A DNA stretch of 7,164 nt. Origin: Alphaproteobacteria bacterium (GTDB lineage Bacteria > Pseudomonadota > Alphaproteobacteria > Puniceispirillales > UBA1172). A program made the translations under genes and the position numbers. This document shows, one piece after another, positions 7,047 through 7,164 of the stretch. Position 1 is the first letter of the stretch. Each line of letters starts with the position of its first letter. The notes under the pieces are model-generated. The model did no database searches and was not told the origin of the DNA. It worked only from the letters and a program-made list of their open reading frames with translations. Location of the stretch: positions 1 through 7,164 of the forward strand of contig JAGWAQ010000084.1 of the NCBI GenBank assembly GCA_021296375.1. Direction: 5' to 3'.

Positions 7047-7164
7047 CGGTTTATCATGCTCACCCGCCGCAGTGACCAGACCATGGATTTCGATTACCCC
7101 AAGGTGACGGAACAATCCCGCGATAACCCGGTGATTTACGTCAACTATGCCCATGCGCGGGCAA
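7047..7164 (+). pseudogene. argS: argS continuation beyond the in-frame TAG (runs off window)
   Basis: These 39 codons, in the same frame as argS, read RFIMLTRRSD, then a DFD stretch, then VTEQSRDNPVIYVNYAHARA. This is the segment that normally follows VGKD(V/A)(V/L) in ArgRS and leads into the DALR domain. No frameshift is needed to join the halves; only the TAG separates them. An ATG at 7056 could restart translation, but the nearest purine-rich site, AAGGA (7035-7039), is 16 nt away, which is too far for efficient use. The end of the gene lies beyond the right edge. I label it pseudogene for the break only; whether the gene is dead is unknown. Confidence 0.7.

Noticed and set aside
7047..7090. 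Stimulatory RNA hairpin downstream of the argS TAG, as seen with programmed readthrough or selenocysteine
   Set aside because: Only a 4-bp TCAC/GTGA pairing is visible; the codon is TAG rather than TGA, and nothing resembles a known recoding element.

Overview
The window looks like an ordinary stretch of alphaproteobacterial chromosome carrying housekeeping genes. The placement rests on the dgt-argS gene pair next to an A-type iron-sulfur carrier gene, the alphaproteobacterial style of the ArgRS sequence, and moderately high GC (above 50% by eye). I cannot place it below class level. I see no mobile element, CRISPR array, tRNA or rRNA, phage gene or novel defence or biosynthetic system.

Layout, left to right. 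(1) 1-1419: the 3' half of valS (valyl-tRNA synthetase), cut by the window edge. (2) 1451-3172: ilvD (dihydroxy-acid dehydratase, valine/isoleucine synthesis), 31 nt after valS on the same strand with no terminator between them. (3) 3190-3215: a strong hairpin terminator with a TTCG loop, placed between convergent genes. (4) 4386-3222 on the minus strand: erpA (A-type Fe-S carrier) followed by xth (exonuclease III-type DNA repair nuclease). Only 4 nt separate them, and xth probably starts at TTG. (5) 4387-4567: a divergent promoter region with candidate promoters in both directions. (6) 4568-5764: dgt (HD-domain dGTPase-like dNTP triphosphohydrolase). (7) 5787 to the right edge: argS (arginyl-tRNA synthetase).

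The genes fall into three transcription units: valS-ilvD, which links supply of the valine skeleton with valine charging; erpA-xth; and dgt-argS. The last two diverge from a shared intergenic region.

The one clearly anomalous point is argS. Its frame is interrupted by an in-frame TAG at 7044-7046. Clear ArgRS sequence continues in the same frame on the other side to the window edge. Two further departures from family motifs lie upstream: HAAH where HIGH is expected, and Arg where Trp is expected before GADH. This may be a nonsense mutation or pseudogene, a sequence error, readthrough, or a split protein. The window alone cannot decide.
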